Assembly (NCBI GenBank): GCA_021234155.1
Contig: JAJEKV010000055.1
Location: 1,729,090 to 1,793,089, forward strand
Direction: 5' to 3'
Origin: Isoetes taiwanensis
Taxonomy: Eukaryota; Streptophyta; Lycopodiopsida; Isoetales; Isoetaceae
Length of the DNA: 64,000 nt
Positions 58,916 through 64,000 of the stretch are shown piece by piece. The notes beneath the pieces were generated by a model. It did not search any database. It saw only the letters and a list, made by a program, of their open reading frames with translations, and was not told the origin of the DNA. Position numbers and translations under genes: made by a program. Numbering within the stretch: the first letter of the stretch is position 1; each line of letters starts with the position of its first letter.

Positions 58916-59163
58916 CCCGGGGGATGCACCTATTATATAGGGGGTATGCCACCTGCGTGCAAGGGGTTGGCAAAAACCCCCTTGTATACGTGTTTGAATT
59001 TTTTCAAAAACCCCCTTTCCAGCCATATACAGTGCCAAAATCGCCCTAAAAACCTCAAAAAACTACCCCTAGGTACGAGTATATGTATGGTTTGAGGGGA
59101 AAACAAACCCTTTCGGGTCACTCACGTGGTTTGTACGGCCAAAACTATGTGAACCCCCCTTGT
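58916..59163. mobile_element. 248-bp MITE in copy D
   Basis: It is absent from copy B, where TTGCGCGTAGAGTTGTTGC is continuous at about 36048-36066. The ends are imperfect inverted repeats (GGGGGATGCACCTAT against GGGGGGTTCACATAG on the other strand). The flanking TAGAGTT is duplicated (58909-58915, 59164-59170), possibly 8 bp with one mismatch, which would fit a hAT-like MITE. Confidence 0.75.
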
Positions 59164-60235
59164 TAGAGTTGTTGCTACTACTTATGCATTTGCAAATGGC
59201 AATTTTGTTGACAATGTGAAGTTATTGTAAAGTCATAAGTTGTTGCTATTAATATGCATTTGCAAATGGAATTGTTTTTGTCTTCAAAATAGATGGTAGT
59301 CATCACAGAAAAAAAAATGAATTAGAATTATTGTGGTTCTTTTAATATTAATTATTCAAAACTTAAATTGAACTAGCAGGAAAGCTGCTGCTGCTCTGCC
59401 TAAGAATAAATGTACAGCGGTTGTTTAATATAGAACAAAGATTGAGGCGTGAAAATTTTGTTACAACAATGGGCGCATAAATTTTGTAATTCTCGAGCCA
59501 CATATACAACAATTTAGGCATTCCTACCGCTAAATCCATTGTTAAGCATTGCAAGGTTTAGAAGAATCTTCTATGTTGAAGGCTAGGGTTGCAGAACGAG
59601 ATGTCCAACACGTAATCATAAGAAGTTGTATGTCTTAGTAACCTTTTACCAATTTCTTGAATATCGTGAACAAAATATCTTAAACATAAAGGGACTGCTC
59701 TTTTTTGTTGTCATCTCCATATGCAAATTTACATAGCCTGATATATTACACTCAAGCAATCAAGGAAAAAAAGGTTCTGTAGACAAATCATCGATCATGA
59801 ATTGTAATCCAAATAAGTGCTAATTTGCATAGAGGGGTTGAGAGACTTATCATTCAAAGATAACCTCAATTATGTAATCCCCAATCTTAAAATTACATTT
59901 TTTAGTAAACATGAATTAATATTTGACGTGGTTTGTAATGAATGCTTTAATGAAAATGGAACCTCTCCATGTTCAAATGAAGCATTTACCATTTGTGGAA
60001 GATGGAATATTTGCTATTTGGACTTAAAAGCGTAAGATGTCTTTCATTCTACATACATTCTATAATGGGCATGCATTGCCATGTTTGGTGCAAGTTCTTT
60101 GGAGACTTCATCTTGTTGCCATGGCTGCCTGTGTTTTTGCTCTAAATGCTTACATATGGTGATATATATAAGCATGTGGAATTCAAGCAATATATGCACC
60201 CTTTAAAACCTATCTAGCTTATCTCGTATCTGTTC

Positions 60236-61215
60236 ACATTAAAATCTATCTATATTCATTAGCAAATTTATTCACTTCCCTTATTGAATGTTCTATCTAC
60301 CATGATCTTTGATTAGCCCAAATCCAAAGCAAAGTCTATATCTTCCAATACCTTGCGAGTCTCTCCTTAGTAAGTATTTTCTATGTTTACATTCAAATAT
60401 AGGAAAAAATAGCGGCTAATATTAAAGAAAATGGCTCTTTTTTTTGACATTTTGGAAAAAGTACGGCTAAACTATAAAGGAGGAAATTTTTGGAAAAAAG
60501 AAAAAAATCGCCAAATATTTTCAAAGTTGACCTCCCTTACACCAAGGTTTAGCCAAACATAAGAAAGAAGGAGAGGAAAAATTCTTCCACTTTAGCCAAA
60601 TGTTTTTGCGAAAGTTTTCCTATGCATTTAGGGATAGATTATGTTCATATGAAGCTTTTTAATAGCTAATGTAAAATATGAGATTTTCATTCACTTATTA
60701 TGGAATAGAGGTTGCTAATACTATATTAGATGGACAGTTTTTTGTTCTCCAACTAGTAGATTTCTATTATTAATATGTTCGTACAATAAAAAGTTTGGCA
60801 TAGCATAAATGTTTGGCTAAAGTTTATATAAAGGTTCAAACAAAAAATAGCCAAACATTCGAAAGTTTTCCTATGTATTTTGGGTTAAATCAGCCAAAGT
60901 TGTTCTAGCTAATCTAAAATATGACTTTAGTAATTTTTTCCCTGCATTCAAACCTATTTGTATTCAAAAATAAATTTATTTATTTCATTTATATTGAATG
61001 GTTCTACCTATTAAACCTAGAAATGCACCAGAGCTGCTCCAAATCCAGTGAAAAGTCTGTGTATAACCATTTGTGTTGCTCATTCTCAGACCTACTTGTA
61101 TTCAATAAGAAATGTATTTACTTCCCTTATTTAATGGTTCTAGCTATTAAAGCTCGGAACACACCAGAGCTGCTCTATATCCGTGAACGTCTAAGCTTCC
61201 AATACCTTGCATTCT
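60236..61215 (+). repeat. Three diverged ~130-bp repeats within H3
   Basis: Segments 60236-60370, 60946-61075 and 61079-61215 share TATTCAWWARNAAATTTATT, CTATTAAA and CCAAATCCA/CTCTATATCC landmarks and, in two cases, CTTCCAATACCTTGC. The frame at 60921-61247 spans two of them and is not convincing as a gene. Confidence 0.6.
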
Positions 61216-62385
61216 CTTCTGCGTATAACTATCTATTTTCAAGTTAGTTACTTCATGCACCTCCTCAACTAAGCTGATCTCCAATTCTAGTACATTCCAT
61301 CAGAACATCATCTCAATACAGGTCTAATACTGAATCACAGTAAATAAAAGAGTATTTTATTTAATGTCTAGCCAAGCCAGTTTATGTGTAAGGCCTAAAT
61401 TTTATGTAGAGGAGTTTCTCTTTCTTTGTTCTCTGACTCTCAAACATAAATTAATGGGCATGTGAAATGTATGTACCCAAAGGGTGGAGCAGAACATCTC
61501 TAGAGGAGCCTGCACATGCTTCAATAACAATTTCTTGCAGATTTTAGATTATGTAGTAATAGGCATCTATTTGATGTGTCTATACTTTGTCCAATCAAGA
61601 AAAGGGCTTTTTCATCTGGAAAACATTTGATGTGCTATATCAGGAATTGAAGCCTTATGGGTTAGCAATTGCCACATCTAAGTCTCCGCAGAAAACAAAA
61701 GTCTAGTGGCGTGTATTATCATGCTATCAAGACTATTGTTATGTTAAAGGTCTGCAGATGAAGGGATACCTATGTCTCATGATTTGACTTTTTAGCTCGA
61801 ATAAGATATGAAGGTTTGACAATTTAAACTATGACGCTCCAATGTTTTCCTGTGACATCCAATTAGAAGCATAGAGCTGCAAGATTTCATGCTTTGGCTA
61901 TGGCCAATTGTTGATGCCACATGGATGTTTTACAATATTTAAAATAGAATGAAACAGTCATAGGAAACCTAATTCAAATACAAACAAACCTGCCAAGGAG
62001 ACTGAAGTTATGATCTTTCGATTGTATTAGAGTATCCAAAGCAGATTCACTATGAACACATTGGAGGAACGACAGAATCTCAAAAAGAAAATTGAACCTG
62101 TAACATCCATGAGAATGAGTGGATGGATAAAAATGATCGGACTTAACAGGTTAAAGAACCCTAAATTTCTAAACTGACTAAATAAGCTAAAAACATTTAG
62201 ACATTAGAAGTCTAAACTCACAATCCGGATGGTTCTTGAAAGCTAGCAATTTGGTTCTGTCAAATTTAAGCATATTAAAAAAAATGGAATCATTAGGGGA
62301 AGAAAAGGGCTACATGAACCCCATGCATCTAGAGTATGTGCAGGAAGATCCAACAAAAACATCCATCAAAATCCTAACTCTGATA

Positions 62386-62404
62386 ATCATCATCATCATC
62401 ATCT
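62386..62404 (+). repeat. (ATC)6 microsatellite
   Basis: A short trinucleotide run that reads as poly-Asp on the minus strand. Confidence 0.9.
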
Positions 62405-64000
62405 GTACATATGCGCTCAAACAAAGGCCAGCCATGGTTCAAAAGATTCTCCTATATCTCAACTACAGAATGAGACCTTACCCAGCTTATCCACAACTTC
62501 AGAAGATGCAACACCCACACCCGGAGCAGCCCAGAGAAATCAGAGGATCGTAGGCAAAATGGCAAAGCTGCAATAAAGTGCAGAGAACAATTTATATTTC
62601 TAGCACCACACAAAATCATGAAATTACCAGCATATGACAACCCACTATTCCATTCATTCATCAATTGAAAAATTAAGCAGGCATGATCTCTGAAACAATA
62701 AATGTATGAATAAAACTCCCAAATCTTGTGGCAAGCAGTTCCGGCATGCATGCATCTACCCATTTCATATTATGCCAGAAGAGATTCGTTGGAGAAAGAT
62801 ATGAACGCTGGTGAGACAACCTAAAAAAGAATGTGCCAGTCAACATGTTGCATCTGTATTCAAAACCCCTAGCATATATTAATTACACTTTTAACAATCA
62901 TGAATAATACCAATGAGAACCTACATCTGAGAATGATAGAAAATTAAATAGTTGCAAAAAAACATAAACTTTATGTGACACTCATAGTATTTCTGTTCTG
63001 CTATACATATAAATAGATGAAAATATAAGAACTTTCATTTCGAAATGCCATAGTTGTCTTAAAGTTCTAGTCAATTACCTGGGGCAAAATCGTGTCTAAT
63101 AGCAATATGGAAGAGCGAAGCGGTTTCCAGCGAACTGAGCTTAATGTACAGAACTTGGGAAGGATGATAATAATATACGAAACCTGTGATTTGGCGTGCG
63201 GCAGGGAAGACCATACCGAAGCTACAACACCGAAATTTGAATGTGAATCCACTATAATTTCTTGTGGACCTTTCCATACTCCAGTGTTGTTGCAGTGCCA
63301 CAGGCAGGAACTCCCTTTTGGGCTTCTACTTTAGTCATGGCAGTCATGACTCCCCCTTCATAACGTTTTCCTCCCGGCCCCTGACCTTGTAAAAAATAAA
63401 ACCATGGCGTCTATTGGGGTGCTTGGGGTGCTTGAGACCTCACCATAGCCAGAGAAAGAGATTGCATGTTGACCTCACCATAACCAGAGAAAGACCATAA
63501 CTTGTTTGAAAGCAAATGCCGTAGCTGACATTTCTGAAGCCGTTCTTCCTCAAACAAATCGAAGCGCTATTAGTTCTGGCTTTCTTATTTTTGCCCTGTT
63601 ATCGCCCCTGTTGTGACTCCTGATTGCTCCTTCAGGCTTCTGCTTCCCCATTCCACTCAGCTCCCATGTAAACATTCCCAATAAAATTGCATGCCTTTTC
63701 TTTACAACAGAGCGCCATGTCTTGTGCTTCAATCTGCTTCTGCCAAACCCATCTTGCCCTAATCTGAGCTACGTGGCCAGTCCCTGCCGATGCAAGGAAA
63801 TTTCCTGCAGATGGCTTTGTGTGGCATCCTGCGGTACGCCACTTCGATGAGATAAAGGGAGGAAATCCATGACTAAAATTGTATGAAAAAAAATCTACAA
63901 TATTTGGCAAATCTGAAAGTTTCTCCGGCAGGTAAAACACCTAAAATCTTAGGAAATGAAGTTAAAAAAAATTCCAAAAATATTTTTAGCCAACCTGAAA

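Larger units (their letters stand above)
56338..59372. repeat. Host repeat unit, copy D (reference copy)
   Basis: Collinear with copy A (22406-24565, 31071-31244) and copy B (35034-36260) but without X1, H1, the SINE or X2. It carries the intact EF-hand gene and one private MITE (58916-59163). It ends at 59372, where Helitron H3 begins. The nature of the unit itself is unknown. Confidence 0.85.
59373..64000 (-). mobile_element. Helitron H3, minus strand, 5' end just beyond the window
   Basis: Copy D homology stops at 59372 and CTAG follows (59373-59376). The first ~100 bp (GGTTGTTTAATATA, then TGAAAATTT) match the 3' end of H1, though the terminal hairpin is weak (AGCAG-GAAAG-CTGCT). The last ~170 bp of the window match the 5' end of H1 (CTTAGGAAA, TCCAAAAA landmarks), so the TC end should lie about 30 bp past 64000. 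Cargo is unidentified. Minus-strand peptides NLLNHGWPLFERICTDDDDD (about 62445-62385) and SNFGVVASVWSSLPHAK (about 63240-63190, followed by a GTAATT donor) may be captured exons. Confidence 0.65.

Noticed and set aside
62236-62763. Frames on both strands near the (ATC)6 run
   Set aside because: No family recognised; the poly-Asp and poly-Ile stretches come from the microsatellite.

Overview
The window looks like nuclear DNA of a land plant with a large, transposon-rich genome. The support is spliced gene fragments with GT..AG borders, plant-type pentatricopeptide-repeat (PPR) and serine carboxypeptidase-like pieces, LINEs, a tRNA-derived SINE, Helitron ends, a CACTA (En/Spm) element and long minisatellites. 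The lineage cannot be fixed from the sequence; a fern or another large-genome plant is a guess. I see no rRNA gene, stand-alone tRNA gene, CRISPR array or bacterial operon. The only compact, unbroken, family-recognisable reading frame is an EF-hand protein of 185 residues (56695-57252, minus), and it sits inside a repeated unit.

Layout. 1-3290: GC-rich, decayed LINE on the minus strand (endonuclease plus reverse transcriptase). 4110-4440: purine-rich repeat. 4640-5135: tandem repeats and a perfect hairpin. 5425-5602: (GA)89. 5665-13397: 19-bp minisatellite interrupted by a ~1.9-kb inverted-repeat (foldback) structure at 9079-11007. 14377-14682: 102-bp tandem repeat. 15137-15665: two exons of a short-chain dehydrogenase fragment. 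16767-36260: a nested transposon complex. 36261-51475: mainly T-rich DNA with diverged duplications, into which a complete 3793-bp CACTA element (44279-48071, TSD GGA) inserted. 51480-52440: a second decayed LINE. 52806-53602 and 55200-59372: further copies of the unit found in the nested complex. 59373-64000: a Helitron whose 5' end lies just beyond the window.

The nested complex is the core result. The stretch 55580-59372 is a relatively uninterrupted copy of a unit (purine-rich tract, SINE 3' fragment, Helitron end, EF-hand gene, flank). The stretch 16767-36260 is the same unit broken by successive insertions that can be read off by comparing the two: a 5'-truncated LINE (17065-17631), a 4.6-kb element X1 (17831-22399), a 6.5-kb Helitron H1 (24566-31070), a SINE (31245-31390), and a 3.4-kb element X2 (31391-34750) lodged in the SINE A-tail. 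A tandem duplication then supplies a second SINE copy (35625-35768) without H1 or X2. The inferred order is SINE, then tandem duplication, then H1 and X2 in one copy.

X1 and X2 share their ends (about 45 bp left, about 155 bp right) but have different interiors, and both carry PPR pseudogene fragments. They therefore look like a family of cargo-carrying DNA transposons I cannot assign to a named superfamily. H1 carries carboxypeptidase exons. The CACTA element carries a spliced gene resembling the plant Transposase_24 (En/Spm) family plus a SET-like reading frame, and lacks a recognisable TNP2-type transposase. Most 'genes' here are thus cargo or parts of mobile elements rather than a cooperating pathway.
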